Part shown: positions 8,056 through 16,181 of the stretch, piece by piece | How positions within the stretch are numbered: position 1 is the first letter of the stretch | How the letters are laid out: the number at the start of each line of letters is the position of its first letter | Assembly (NCBI GenBank): GCA_023436245.1 | Contig: JAEZJZ010000103.1 | Location: 1 to 52,110, forward strand | Length of the DNA stretch: 52,110 nucleotides | Direction of reading: 5' to 3' | Source of the DNA: Bacillota bacterium | GTDB lineage: Bacteria > Bacillota > UBA994 > UBA5500 | The notes under the pieces: model-generated | Databases searched by the model: none | What the model was told of the DNA's origin: nothing | Seen by the model: the letters and a program-made list of their open reading frames with translations, nothing else | Translations under genes and position numbers: made by a program

Positions 8056-8952
8056 ATGATTCGCATCAATTCTGAACACGTGACCTGCACGCTTTCCAAG
8101 GACCATGCGCCGGTGGCCAGGGCCAAGTCCGGGGAGATGGTCATTTTTGAGACGCTGGACTGCTATGGTAACCAGATCCGCAGCGAGGACCTCGACTTCA
8201 CCGGAATCAGGCGAGACTTCAACAACCCAGCCACGGGGCCGCTGTTCGTGGAGGGCGCACAACCAGGCGACATTTTGAAGGTGGAGGTGCTGGACATCCG
8301 GGTCGCGGACCAGGGCGTGATGGCGGTGCGCCCCGGAGCGGGCGCGCTCGGTGACGTCTTCCAGTCCGCCCGCACCAAGATCATCCCGGTGCAGGATGGC
8401 CAGGCCCTCTTCAACGATCGGCTGCGCATACCCTTGAACCCGATGATCGGCGTGATCGGAGTAGCCCCGGTGCAGGAGATGAAGACGACAGTGCCGCACC
8501 TGCACGGCGGAAATATGGACTGCAAGCGCATCGTCAAGGGCGCCACCGTCTATCTGCCGGTGACGGTGGAAGGTGCGCTGCTCTCAATCGGCGACTTGCA
8601 CGGCGTGATGGGAGACGGCGAGATCGTGATTTGCGCAGTGGAGATGGAGGGTGAGGTCACCGCAAAGGTTGAGGTAATCAAAGGACGCAACCTGCCGCTC
8701 CCGCTGGTAGTTGAGGGCGACAGCTTGATGGCCATCGCCTCCGAGCAGACTCTGGATGAAGCAGCCCATGCCGCGACGCTAGCCATGCACACCTTTCTGC
8801 ACAAGGAAGTCGGCATGGACATCCATGAAGCAGGGATGCTGCTCTCGCTAATCGGCGAACTGAAGATCTGTCAGATCGTCGATCCGCTAATGACCACCCG
8901 CATGGAGCTGCCGCTCTCTGTGCTGGAAAGCTACGGGTACCGGTTGCCCTAG
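8056..8952 (+). CDS. Acetamidase/formamidase family protein
   Basis: Member of the FmdA/AmdA family of amide hydrolases, which release ammonia from short amides such as formamide or acetamide. The 298 residues show the family order: a beta-rich N-terminus (MIRINSEHVTCTLSKDHAP), GPLFVEGAQPGDILKVEVLDI near residue 70, PHLHGGNMDC (probable metal/active-site His) near residue 150, and GDLHGVMGDGEI. ATG at 8056 follows a GGGGGATAAGG ribosome site; an in-frame ATG at 8041 lies before that site and is less likely. It is divergent from the lysine operon. Actual substrate unknown. Confidence 0.88.
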   Translation: MIRINSEHVTCTLSKDHAPVARAKSGEMVIFETLDCYGNQIRSEDLDFTGIRRDFNNPATGPLFVEGAQPGDILKVEVLDIRVADQGVMAVRPGAGALGDVFQSARTKIIPVQDGQALFNDRLRIPLNPMIGVIGVAPVQEMKTTVPHLHGGNMDCKRIVKGATVYLPVTVEGALLSIGDLHGVMGDGEIVICAVEMEGEVTAKVEVIKGRNLPLPLVVEGDSLMAIASEQTLDEAAHAATLAMHTFLHKEVGMDIHEAGMLLSLIGELKICQIVDPLMTTRMELPLSVLESYGYRLP

Positions 8953-9013
8953 GTTAGAACCGTAGCCTGTTATCTGCAGGCCAATAATCATTTCAGATTC
9001 ATCAAGATAGCAG

Positions 9014-9047
9014 ATGCCACCGTGCACGCCAAAGTGCCCGGTGGCAT
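9014..9047. terminator. Hairpin between convergent genes
   Basis: ATGCCACCG (9014-9022) pairs with CGGTGGCAT (9039-9047), with an inner GCAC/GTGC pair. It lies between the amidase gene and the convergent permease gene and could terminate either. The T-run on the plus side is weak (TTCTTG). Confidence 0.6.
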
Positions 9048-9092
9048 TCTTGCTCCGTGTTTTGTTCAAGTATCCCCTGCCCGCGCCGCTAC

Positions 9093-10268
9093 TCAGGCGC
9101 TCCGCAAAGTGCTTGGTATGCTCTTCGCCACAGCTACTCTCGCAATCACCATGGAGATGCCAATCGCTGCGAGCATAGAGAAGACAAACGGAGTTAGCGG
9201 AATTGAGCCTGTTCGTAGCAACACATCTGCGCCCATGATCAACAGCAGCAAGGCGAGTAACAGGGCCAGCACTGCGGAGAACACGCATTCCGTAACAAAC
9301 AGCAACCAGACTTGGTGCTTGCTCATGCCGATGATCCGCAGCAAGGCCAGTTCCCGACGGCGGCTTTGCACGAGCGCAAGAGCCGTTGCCGCCACAGACA
9401 GCAGGGCAAGCCCGATGACTATCGGGGTATAGCTACCAGCCGCCGCCTGTAACTCGAGCATGTTTGACTGTTCCAGCCGTGCGTAGTCGTCAACAGTCAT
9501 CACTTCCAGCTCGGGCATTTCCTGCGCCAGACGGTCCCGCAGTTGCTGTACTCGATCATCTAGCTGCACGGCTAGCCCTGGCAACGCGATGCCGACGCGG
9601 TTCACCCGGTCAGGCGGAACACTCGCCAGCTGTTGCACCACTGATAGATGCCCCCAGAGACCTGGCATCGAGGGCTGGCCTGTGGTGCCCGTCAGGGTGA
9701 CTCTCTGTTCTGGTGCTCCGACCAGTTGCCATGACTCGCTTTCACCCTGGCCGATGTACGTGGCCACACGGATCGGGATGTCGACGGGGTTGTGGTCATT
9801 ATCCAGGTGAAGACCGCGTAGTACGAACATGGACTGGCCTAGGTTATCTTGACTCAAAGTAACGCCATATCGCCGAGGAGGAAGGAGATACCAGGTGGTT
9901 AACCCGTTGTCGCGACCCACAAGAGTGCTATCGATGAACCTCTGATCATTTGGGAACCAGATAATTGAAGGCACTTCCACCGTTGCGGTCAGTTCAGCTT
10001 CAGGGAAGATGCTACGCGCTATCCCTTCGACCTGTGAACGAGAGAGCAGTGTCATCACACGATCACTCCGTGTGTTCCCTTCGGGCCGAGTGCGAATAAC
10101 TATGTGCCCTCCATCTCCTTGCAGGTACGGGTAGCGCCAGAGCGATGCCATCAACCTGATGCCGGAGACTCCAAGAGAGCAAACAAAGAGCGCCAGCGCT
10201 AGGGCAATGATGAAGAAGCAGTAGCTGCGCAGGTTGCGACGATATGAACTAAGAATGATCGACCTCAT
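9093..10268 (-). CDS. FtsX-like ABC transporter permease
   Basis: Membrane subunit of a MacB/LolCDE-type ABC system, 391 residues. One N-terminal membrane helix (about residues 14-40) is followed by a large extracytoplasmic domain and then three C-terminal helices, the FtsX arrangement. The cytoplasmic QSRRRELALLRIIGMSKHQV loop between helices is the typical coupling segment. ATG at 10268 follows GGAGGTGG. It is the third gene after an ATPase and another permease with the same topology, so the two probably form a heterodimer. Substrate unknown. Confidence 0.88.
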   Translation of the reverse strand: MRSIILSSYRRNLRSYCFFIIALALALFVCSLGVSGIRLMASLWRYPYLQGDGGHIVIRTRPEGNTRSDRVMTLLSRSQVEGIARSIFPEAELTATVEVPSIIWFPNDQRFIDSTLVGRDNGLTTWYLLPPRRYGVTLSQDNLGQSMFVLRGLHLDNDHNPVDIPIRVATYIGQGESESWQLVGAPEQRVTLTGTTGQPSMPGLWGHLSVVQQLASVPPDRVNRVGIALPGLAVQLDDRVQQLRDRLAQEMPELEVMTVDDYARLEQSNMLELQAAAGSYTPIVIGLALLSVAATALALVQSRRRELALLRIIGMSKHQVWLLFVTECVFSAVLALLLALLLLIMGADVLLRTGSIPLTPFVFSMLAAIGISMVIARVAVAKSIPSTLRSA

Positions 10269-10309
10269 CAGACCACCTCCAGAGTCCCTTCACTAGGGAA
10301 GGTGCATGC

Positions 10310-11368
10310 CTATTCCTTGATCAGAGTAGCCGCTGGACGATGCAACACATTGAGAGTCGCCACCAAGCTAGCCACCAGACCAAGGAGCATAACAGTTTGA
10401 GCTGCCCCTATGTTGTCTGACAGCAACGAATGCCAGTTTCCGAGCCCCAGCCAGCCATTGACGATCAGCGCTCCGGCAAAGGCCAAGGCTGTTCCGAGCA
10501 CCAGAATGCTGCATGCCTCGAGCAACAGGAACAGCGCGATACGAGCCTTCCCAAATCCCACGGCACGTAACGCCCCCAGTTCCCGTGTGCGCTCTCGCAG
10601 ACTGAGTGACGTCAAGATGTAGAAACCGCCCAAGCCAGCCACAAGCAGCAGTGCACGGGTGATGGAGATCAAACGTCTAGATATATTGAGAGTGTAGTCA
10701 TAGTTCTGTGCCTCGTCGTAGTTTCGGATTGCCATTCCCGTGGACATTGCCCTGATGGACTGCTCGATGCTTCGAGACGAGGCAGAGGGATCAAGCAGCA
10801 CCAGCAGAGTGCTGTAGCGCGCAAACTCCGGTAGCGCGCGCTCGGCACCTGCTTCTGTCAGCAGGCAATAGGTTAGGGCGTTGTTGGATATGCCGCATAC
10901 CTTATAGGATACTGCGTGCTCCAACTGTGAGGGCGCCGCCAGTTTGATGGTGTTGCCGAGCTCTGTATCGCGTGCCAGGCTAGAGTCTATCGCGATTTCG
11001 TCTTCAGACGCCGGAGCCCGACCGTCGCTGAACGTGAAGTCGAGTAAGCTATCCGCCTGATACTGAACCGCAGCCTCTATCTGTCTGGCACCCAGCACCA
11101 GTGGCAGCAAGACTACCTGCTCGACCTGCCTCACCCCATTGAGGGAGGAGACTCGTTCCTTCAGCCCGCCCACCATTGAACCGGTTACGCGAATATCAAA
11201 GGGGATGGCTCTCCAGGTTTCAATGGTCTGGTTGGCCAAGTCATACATCATGGCGCCGGTAATGGCCAGGGACGTGACCAGGCCGATCACCGTCAAGAGC
11301 AGGAAGCTGGTGCGCAGAAGATTGCGAGTAATGCCCCAGCGCACCAAGCGCCAGATGAGGGTAATCAT
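10310..11368 (-). CDS. FtsX-like ABC transporter permease
   Basis: Second permease of the same exporter, 352 residues. N-terminal helix near residues 15-40, periplasmic-type domain, three C-terminal helices and the coupling loop SLRERTRELGALRAVGFGKARI. The frame is open upstream to 11428, but ATG at 11368 forms an ATGA overlap with the ATPase stop, which makes it the natural coupled start. Likely role: export or extraction of a lipid, peptide or antibiotic; nothing in the sequence narrows it. Confidence 0.88.
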   Translation of the reverse strand: MITLIWRLVRWGITRNLLRTSFLLLTVIGLVTSLAITGAMMYDLANQTIETWRAIPFDIRVTGSMVGGLKERVSSLNGVRQVEQVVLLPLVLGARQIEAAVQYQADSLLDFTFSDGRAPASEDEIAIDSSLARDTELGNTIKLAAPSQLEHAVSYKVCGISNNALTYCLLTEAGAERALPEFARYSTLLVLLDPSASSRSIEQSIRAMSTGMAIRNYDEAQNYDYTLNISRRLISITRALLLVAGLGGFYILTSLSLRERTRELGALRAVGFGKARIALFLLLEACSILVLGTALAFAGALIVNGWLGLGNWHSLLSDNIGAAQTVMLLGLVASLVATLNVLHRPAATLIKE

Positions 11369-12039
11369 GCACCGAAGCCCTGCCTTTCTCGATGCAGGCT
11401 GACTACTCGATCGGCCAGTTCTGCCCATTCGCTATTGTGAGTGACCAAGAGGCATGCCGCCTGCTGATCTCGCACCAGTGAGGTTATCAGCCCCATAATC
11501 TCCTGCGCAGTCTGATAGTCCAGATTGCCGGTCGGCTCATCGGCAAAGATGATCTTGGGGTCCAGAGCCAGTGCCCGGGCCACCGCGACCCGCTGCTGCT
11601 CGCCGCCAGAAAGTTGCCCGGGTCGATGCCCCATGCGTTCCGCCAGCCCGACGCGTGCCAGCATCTCCCGGGCGCGCTGGACTGGCTGCTTGGAGTTGAT
11701 TAGGCGCAGGGGTATCTCCACATTCTCCTGCGCCGTCATGGAGCCAATAAGGTTGAATGATTGAAAGATGAACCCAAAGGTCGACGCCCGTAGGTGGGAA
11801 CGCCGTTCATCTGACAGTGTGTAGATACTCTCGCCATTCAGCAGTACAGTCCCTTGCTCTGGAGGCTCTAACCCCGAGAGCACGTACAACAAGGTAGATT
11901 TGCCGGTACCTGACGGTCCAACCACCGCCGTGAACTCGCTGGATCCCAGGGAAATGTCCAGATTATCAAGCACATTGATGCGGCTCTCGCCGATTCGATA
12001 TGTCTTTGTCAGACCCCTGCCCTGCAGAATCGATTCCAT
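11365..12039 (-). CDS. ABC transporter ATPase, MacB/LolD type
   Basis: Nucleotide-binding subunit of 224 residues. Walker A GPSGTGKST is near residue 40, the signature LSGGEQQRVAVARAL near 140, Walker B IIFADEPTG near 165 and the switch His in LLVTHN. ATG at 12039 follows GGAGG; an upstream in-frame start at 12072 lacks a good ribosome site. It drives the two FtsX permeases downstream in a three-gene operon. Confidence 0.93.
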   Translation of the reverse strand: MESILQGRGLTKTYRIGESRINVLDNLDISLGSSEFTAVVGPSGTGKSTLLYVLSGLEPPEQGTVLLNGESIYTLSDERRSHLRASTFGFIFQSFNLIGSMTAQENVEIPLRLINSKQPVQRAREMLARVGLAERMGHRPGQLSGGEQQRVAVARALALDPKIIFADEPTGNLDYQTAQEIMGLITSLVRDQQAACLLVTHNSEWAELADRVVSLHRERQGFGA

Positions 12040-12492
12040 TCTTGCATGCCCTCCTCCACACTCCGCTATCACATTGCGTCAAGATACTCTATTCCGCCGT
12101 CTCGCTCTGATAGGACTCTCAAGAACTCTAGCACCGTTGAAACGCATTGCTCCCCGCGTCCGAGCGGCAACAAGCGGCACGAACCATTTATCCCCTGGGA
12201 TTTTCCACCTTCACTCGTCCAGTTCCTGCATTTGACAGGGTGATTCGTTCGACACCAACCGACAGAAAACACTTACCCTAGAGCACCTTCTGAGCGGTGC
12301 TCTTTGTGATAGATTTGTTTTCTCCGTGCAGGCAGGAGTGTCTTGCGGAGAAGTTGAATATCCATATTATGGCGAGACGAAGGGCTCGGCTCTTGCGGCG
12401 CCCATCGCGGGTTCGAACGTGGCATCGGCTGCCGCGCAGGCACGTGCATGGCGGTAGATAGGGCTGCACAAACCGTAAGGGAGGCGTTGGAT
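12040..12492. other. Intergenic region with one hairpin
   Basis: About 450 bp between divergent units. A hairpin GAGCACC (12281-12287) / GGTGCTC (12296-12302) followed by TTTGTG could be a weak plus-strand terminator or attenuator ahead of the GlmL-like gene. No convincing gene is seen; short frames here have poor starts and no recognisable content. Confidence 0.5.
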
Positions 12493-14169
12493 GTGGACAG
12501 TTGGCTGCTAATCGACTGTGCGCTGCGCACAACGGCGGTGTTGGTGGAAGCAACCGACGACGGCTACCGGATGGTGGCCAGGGGTGAGGCGATGACTACC
12601 CTTGACCCGGAAGGCGATGTGACGCTAGGTGTCGTGGCTGCCGTGCGTCAAGTGGAGGAAACGAGCGGACGGTCACTGCTGCACACCGAAGATCCGCTCG
12701 GGATCATCAGCCCGCGGGATTCGCACGGAAACGGCGTGGACCAGGTATTGGTCACCAGCTCAGTAGGCGGCGGGTTGCAGATGATGGTGGCCGGGCTGGT
12801 GCGGATCATGACAGCTGAAAGCGCGGAGCGGGCTGCTCTCGGCGCAGGAGGGAACGTGCTGGACGTGATCGCGATTGATGACGGCCGCATGTCTCATGAG
12901 AGAATTGAACGCATGCGTGAGCTGCGTCCCGACATGTTCCTGTTTGGCGGAGGAGTAAACCATGGAAACCTAAACGATGTGTTGGAGTTCGCCCGCGAAA
13001 TAGCCCAAGCCGATTTGCTCGACATGCCGATCGTCTTCGCCGGCAACCTGGAAGCAAGAGATGACGCCCTAAAGCTCTTGGGCGAGTATGAGGTGCACAT
13101 GGTGGATAATTTGCGGCCGAAGCTGGAGCAGGAAGTGCTGGAACCCACCAGGCAGAAGATACATGAACTATTCATGCGTCACGTCGTTTCCAAGGCTCCC
13201 GGCTTTGACAAACTGGGAGAATGGGCCAGCCGCCCGATCATGCCCAGCACAGGGGCTGTCAGCCGGCTGATGGAGCTGGTGGCACAGGACGGAGCTCAGA
13301 ATGTAATGGGAGTGATTGTCGGAGACTCGACCACTGATGTCTTCTCAGTCTTTGATGGGCGTTTCACGCGCAGTGTGTCAGCCGACCTTGGCCTGGGCTA
13401 CAGCATCGCCAGCGTGGCGGTGAAGGCGGGTCGCCCGCAGTTGGAGCGTTGGCTGCCGTTCTTCATCAGGCGAGATGAGCTGATGGATCACCTGCGCAAC
13501 AAAATGCTGCACATCGTAAGGAAACCGGATGACGACCGAGACCTGGCTATTCAGCAGGCAGTCACCCGCGAGGCAATGCGCTTGGCTTTGGTTCAGCACA
13601 CCCATCGGGCTATACGCCTGCGCGGCGTGCATCAGGAGCGGGACATCGCCTCCATCTTCGAGAAGTTTGCCGATACGCTGGTGGACATGAGCAAACTGGA
13701 TCTGATCATCGCGGCCGCCGGCGTCTTCAGTTGGGCTGATGATCAGGCCAATGCTTTAATCCTCTTGGACGCACTGCAGCCGGAGGGGGTCACCCGCTTG
13801 GCAATTGACCAATCCATGACCTCACCTCATCTGGGAATACTGGCCTCTGTCAATCCGGAGGTTGGTCGCCAGGTCTATCTGCGGGACGGTCTGCAGCACC
13901 TGGGGGTGTCAGTCTGCCCAACGGGCAGGCTCGTTGACGGAGCTCTCTGCTTGACCGTAGCCGTCACTGAAGTGAACCGGAACAGAGTGGAGCATCAGGT
14001 CATGGGTGGTAAGGTCTCCTTCCTGCCGGCAGGCGAGGGAGCGGAAGTGGTGGTTCAGCCGCAGCCGGGGCTGGATGTCGGCGCTGGGCGGGGAAGGAGC
14101 CGCAAACTGACCATGGGCAATAACACCTGCGGCCTGATCGTGGACACGAGAAGGAGGGGACGCAGATGA
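12493..14169 (+). CDS. GlmL/MutL-like protein, probable B12 mutase-associated reactivating factor
   Basis: Protein of the GlmL/MutL family (not the mismatch-repair MutL), 558 residues. These occur beside B12-dependent mutases such as glutamate mutase and ornithine aminomutase and have an actin/Hsp70-like ATPase fold. Visible pieces: LIDCALRTTAV at the N-terminus, SSVGGGLQMMVAGLV near 95, RPDMFLFGGGVNHGN near 145 and GDSTTDVFSVFDG near 280, a phosphate-loop-like segment. GTG at 12493 has AGGGAGGCG just upstream; the in-frame ATG at 12448 lacks a site. The N-terminal loop is less glycine-rich than usual. Coupled to the next gene (ATGA). I infer a role in reactivating the lysine 5,6-aminomutase encoded 9 kb away. 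Confidence 0.82.
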   Translation: MDSWLLIDCALRTTAVLVEATDDGYRMVARGEAMTTLDPEGDVTLGVVAAVRQVEETSGRSLLHTEDPLGIISPRDSHGNGVDQVLVTSSVGGGLQMMVAGLVRIMTAESAERAALGAGGNVLDVIAIDDGRMSHERIERMRELRPDMFLFGGGVNHGNLNDVLEFAREIAQADLLDMPIVFAGNLEARDDALKLLGEYEVHMVDNLRPKLEQEVLEPTRQKIHELFMRHVVSKAPGFDKLGEWASRPIMPSTGAVSRLMELVAQDGAQNVMGVIVGDSTTDVFSVFDGRFTRSVSADLGLGYSIASVAVKAGRPQLERWLPFFIRRDELMDHLRNKMLHIVRKPDDDRDLAIQQAVTREAMRLALVQHTHRAIRLRGVHQERDIASIFEKFADTLVDMSKLDLIIAAAGVFSWADDQANALILLDALQPEGVTRLAIDQSMTSPHLGILASVNPEVGRQVYLRDGLQHLGVSVCPTGRLVDGALCLTVAVTEVNRNRVEHQVMGGKVSFLPAGEGAEVVVQPQPGLDVGAGRGRSRKLTMGNNTCGLIVDTRRRGRR

Positions 14170-15056
14170 GCCTGGCATTGCCGATGCAACCTGTGATGAC
14201 TATCCGTCGCACGCGCCGCCTGCCAATCCTCGGTGAAGTACTAGTCCAGGCGGGAGAGGCTGTCACTGCAGACACAATTGTGGCCCAAGCGGAGATAGTC
14301 GGGGTGGAAATCCCGGTCGAGGTATCGCGCAAGCTGGGGATTCCGCCATCATTTGTGGAACGCATCATGGTCAAACAAATCGGCGATCTGGTGGAGGCTC
14401 GGGATTATCTGGCGGTGAATGTGGGGCTGTTCGGACTTAGCCGAGAGCGAGTGAAGGCGCCTTGCACCGGCTATGTGGAGAGCATCAGCAAGCAGACGGG
14501 CATTGTCACACTGCGCACGCCGACCGTCTCTGTGCAACGGAAAGCATATCTGCCCGGTCGCGTGGTGGAAGTATTGCCGCGCGAGGGAGTAGTGGTCGAA
14601 ACCTGCGGTGTGGCGCTGACCGGCGCCTTCGGCGTGGGCGGCGAGCGCTCCGGACGCCTGCGACTGGCAGTGAGCCAGCCTGATCAGGTGCTCACTCCGG
14701 ACCTGATCAGCAGCGAAATGTCAGGGACGATCGTGGTGGGCGGCGGCTCAGTTACAGCTGCTGCACTGAAGAAGGCAGCCGATCTGCGCGTGGCAGCGAT
14801 CATTGCCGGCAGCATTCATGACTCCGCTTTGGCCGAGTACCTGGGCTATGAACTGGGCGTCCCGATTACGGGGCAGGAGGACATCGTCACCGCCCTGATC
14901 CTGACTGAAGGCTTCGGAGAGACGGCGATGCGCCAGGCGGCGTTTGATCTCCTGCAGCAGCACGCGGGCCGGATAGTCTCCGCGAACGGAACGACGCACC
15001 TGCGCAGCAACTTGGTGCGGCCTGAGGTTGTCATTCCTGCAGAACTCAGCGAGTGA
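14166..15056 (+). CDS. Conserved partner of GlmL-like protein, barrel-sandwich domain
   Basis: A 296-residue protein with no assigned function. The first half resembles a biotinyl/RnfC-type barrel-sandwich hybrid: LGEVLVQAGEAVTADT near 20 and VKAPCTGYVESISKQTGIV near 100, without the biotin-accepting lysine motif. The second half has VVGGGSVTAAALKKAADLRV and an alternating alpha/beta pattern. The ATG overlaps the stop of the GlmL-like gene, so the two should be made in fixed ratio. I recall such proteins as frequent neighbours of GlmL homologues; joint function in cofactor handling or mutase repair is inference. Confidence 0.7.
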   Translation: MSLALPMQPVMTIRRTRRLPILGEVLVQAGEAVTADTIVAQAEIVGVEIPVEVSRKLGIPPSFVERIMVKQIGDLVEARDYLAVNVGLFGLSRERVKAPCTGYVESISKQTGIVTLRTPTVSVQRKAYLPGRVVEVLPREGVVVETCGVALTGAFGVGGERSGRLRLAVSQPDQVLTPDLISSEMSGTIVVGGGSVTAAALKKAADLRVAAIIAGSIHDSALAEYLGYELGVPITGQEDIVTALILTEGFGETAMRQAAFDLLQQHAGRIVSANGTTHLRSNLVRPEVVIPAELSE

Positions 15057-15114
15057 GGCGCTCCGATAGCCGGGCGGCTGGAGCTCACAGGAGAGCCCTT
15101 GCTAGCAGCAAATC

Positions 15115-15167
15115 CATAGCACACGAAACGGCGGCTGGTTAATACCAGTCGCCGTGCTTGTGCTATG
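15115..15167. terminator. Long inverted repeat after the GlmL-like operon
   Basis: CATAGCAC...GGCGGCTGG pairs with CCAGTCGCC...GTGCTATG around a TTAATA loop: a 53-nt hairpin with a few mismatches. It sits 60 bp after the stop at 15056 and probably ends that transcript, although no T-run follows. Confidence 0.5.
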
Positions 15168-15202
15168 AGACGCTGTGATCATGACCATTCTCACGACGAG
15201 GC

Positions 15203-15222
15203 GGGTCGCATCCATGCGACCC
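15203..15222. repeat. 20-bp palindromic repeat, copy 2
   Basis: GGGTCGCATCCATGCGACCC followed by CTACGA; the flanking CTACGA gives the palindrome an orientation, opposite to copy 1. Confidence 0.85.
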
Positions 15223-15382
15223 CTACGAGTGCACGAGACCGTCACGCTGGGAGGATTGGAAGGGGAGTTGGGTAACGCAACCCCGACGAGCATGAGCGAA
15301 CGTGGAATGCACCGCGTCGGAAACTGGGTCACGGGATGCGACCCCTGCGAGCGCGAGCGGCCGCTCTGTCCTAGGGTGCGAC

Positions 15383-15402
15383 GGGTCGCATCCATGCGGC
15401 CC
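15383..15402. repeat. 20-bp palindromic repeat, copy 3
   Basis: GGGTCGCATCCATGCGGCCC followed by CTACGA; one arm change from copy 2, same orientation. Confidence 0.85.
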
Positions 15403-15432
15403 CTACGATCCGGAGCCATACCATCTTCGTAG

Positions 15433-15452
15433 GGGCGCCATGCATGGCGCCC
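15433..15452. repeat. 20-bp palindromic repeat, copy 4 (variant)
   Basis: GGGCGCCATGCATGGCGCCC preceded by TCGTAG. It is a perfect palindrome with compensated arm changes relative to the other copies, in the opposite orientation to copies 2 and 3. Confidence 0.8.
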
Positions 15453-15461
15453 ACTGCGCCC

Positions 15462-15998
15462 TCAAGCTTTCTGCTTGCTGCGAAAGCGACGCACTTTGAT
15501 CAGGCTGGCGCAGGTGTTGCAGCACCAGCGGCGCGTGCTGTTCTTGCTCTCGTCGTAGAAGATCCATTGGCAATCCGGGTTATCGCACCGCTTCAACCGC
15601 TTGACATCGCGCACAGCGAGCAAATCGGCAAAGGACGCAGTGATTTGATATAGCACGGCACTCCAGTCGTCACTCACTGGGCTAACACTCAGGCGGAAGC
15701 AGTCGTCATGCTCCTGCAGTTGACTCTGCAGCGGCGTGGCGGCAAGACGTCGGTTGATCTGCTCAATCTGTTCAGCCGTCGGTCGATCGTGCTGGTCAAT
15801 GGCTGTCGCGGCTTGGGAAAGCAAGGTGCGCAGCTCGATCAGTTCGGAGCTTTGATCAGCTGTGATCGCAAAGTCGGCAGGCAGGCCCCACCTGACCAGG
15901 AAATCGCGAACCCACTTGGGATCATTCAGCAACTCTCTATTTGGCGGGTGCGTCAGGGCCCACTCGGTGTTGATCAAATCCAGGCACACCAAATTCAT
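15462..15998 (-). CDS. CGNR zinc-finger / ABATE-domain regulator
   Basis: A 178-residue protein with an N-terminal ABATE-type helical domain (LDLINTEWALTHPPNRELLNDP) and a C-terminal CGNR-type zinc finger. The ligand pattern is CDNPDCQWIFYDESKN...RRWCCNTC, with the usual CGNR replaced by CCNT. Such proteins are presumed stress-response transcription factors. ATG at 15998 follows AGGTGGTG; the frame is open to 16073 but that part lacks a site. It is divergent from the QueG-like gene across a region with two operator-like inverted repeats, so it may control both. Confidence 0.85.
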   Translation of the reverse strand: MNLVCLDLINTEWALTHPPNRELLNDPKWVRDFLVRWGLPADFAITADQSSELIELRTLLSQAATAIDQHDRPTAEQIEQINRRLAATPLQSQLQEHDDCFRLSVSPVSDDWSAVLYQITASFADLLAVRDVKRLKRCDNPDCQWIFYDESKNSTRRWCCNTCASLIKVRRFRSKQKA

Positions 15999-16075
15999 AT
16001 GAGTCACCACCTGTGGATAGCGTATCGCATCGGCCCCAGTTAAGCAATTGGCAGGCGACCGGAGGCAGGTCATGC

Positions 16076-16105
16076 GTAACTATATATATTATCATTGACA
16101 GTTAC
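16076..16105. promoter_or_regulatory. Operator-like inverted repeat 1
   Basis: GTAACT at 16076 and AGTTAC ending at 16105 delimit a 30-bp inverted repeat with an AT-rich centre. Its right half overlaps the -35 box of the plus-strand promoter. Spacing and half-site equal those of repeat 2. Confidence 0.55.
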
Positions 16106-16123
16106 ATAATGGGCTGATACGAT
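16095..16123 (+). promoter_or_regulatory. Sigma-A promoter of the QueG-like gene
   Basis: TTGACA (16095-16100), 17-bp spacer, TACGAT (16118-16123). The -35 is perfect and the -10 matches 4 of 6. It directs transcription into the gene starting at 16182 and is flanked by two GTAAC inverted repeats. Confidence 0.75.
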
Positions 16124-16130
16124 CTCACTC

Positions 16131-16160
16131 GTAACCACCAATAACTAGCTAGCTAGTTAC
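16131..16160. promoter_or_regulatory. Operator-like inverted repeat 2 with nested palindrome
   Basis: GTAAC at 16131 and GTTAC ending at 16160, again exactly 30 bp, offset 55 bp from repeat 1. Inside its right half lies a perfect 18-bp palindrome TAACTAGCTAGCTAGTTA (16142-16159). It lies just after the promoter, a typical repressor position. Confidence 0.55.
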
Positions 16161-16181
16161 AGAAGCAGGAGGGATAATCAA

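Larger units (their letters stand above)
15057..15461. other. Repeat-rich intergenic region
   Basis: About 400 bp holding a long inverted repeat (15115-15167), three 20-bp palindromic repeats and a partial one (GGGATGCGACCCCTGCGAG near 15333). No gene is seen; short frames cross the palindromes and have no coding character. Confidence 0.7.

Noticed and set aside
12273..12530. Minus-strand frame before the GlmL-like gene
   Set aside because: Overlaps the well-supported start of the GlmL-like gene and has low-complexity, non-protein-like composition.
12493..14169. DNA mismatch-repair MutL, or KamC
   Set aside because: It lacks the GHKL ATPase motifs of repair MutL and the MutS-type Walker ATPase of KamC; the sequence fits the GlmL actin-fold family instead.
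15203..15452. Clustered palindromic repeats as a CRISPR array
   Set aside because: Three full copies in alternating orientation with irregular 10-160 bp spacing; no uniform spacers and no cas genes nearby.
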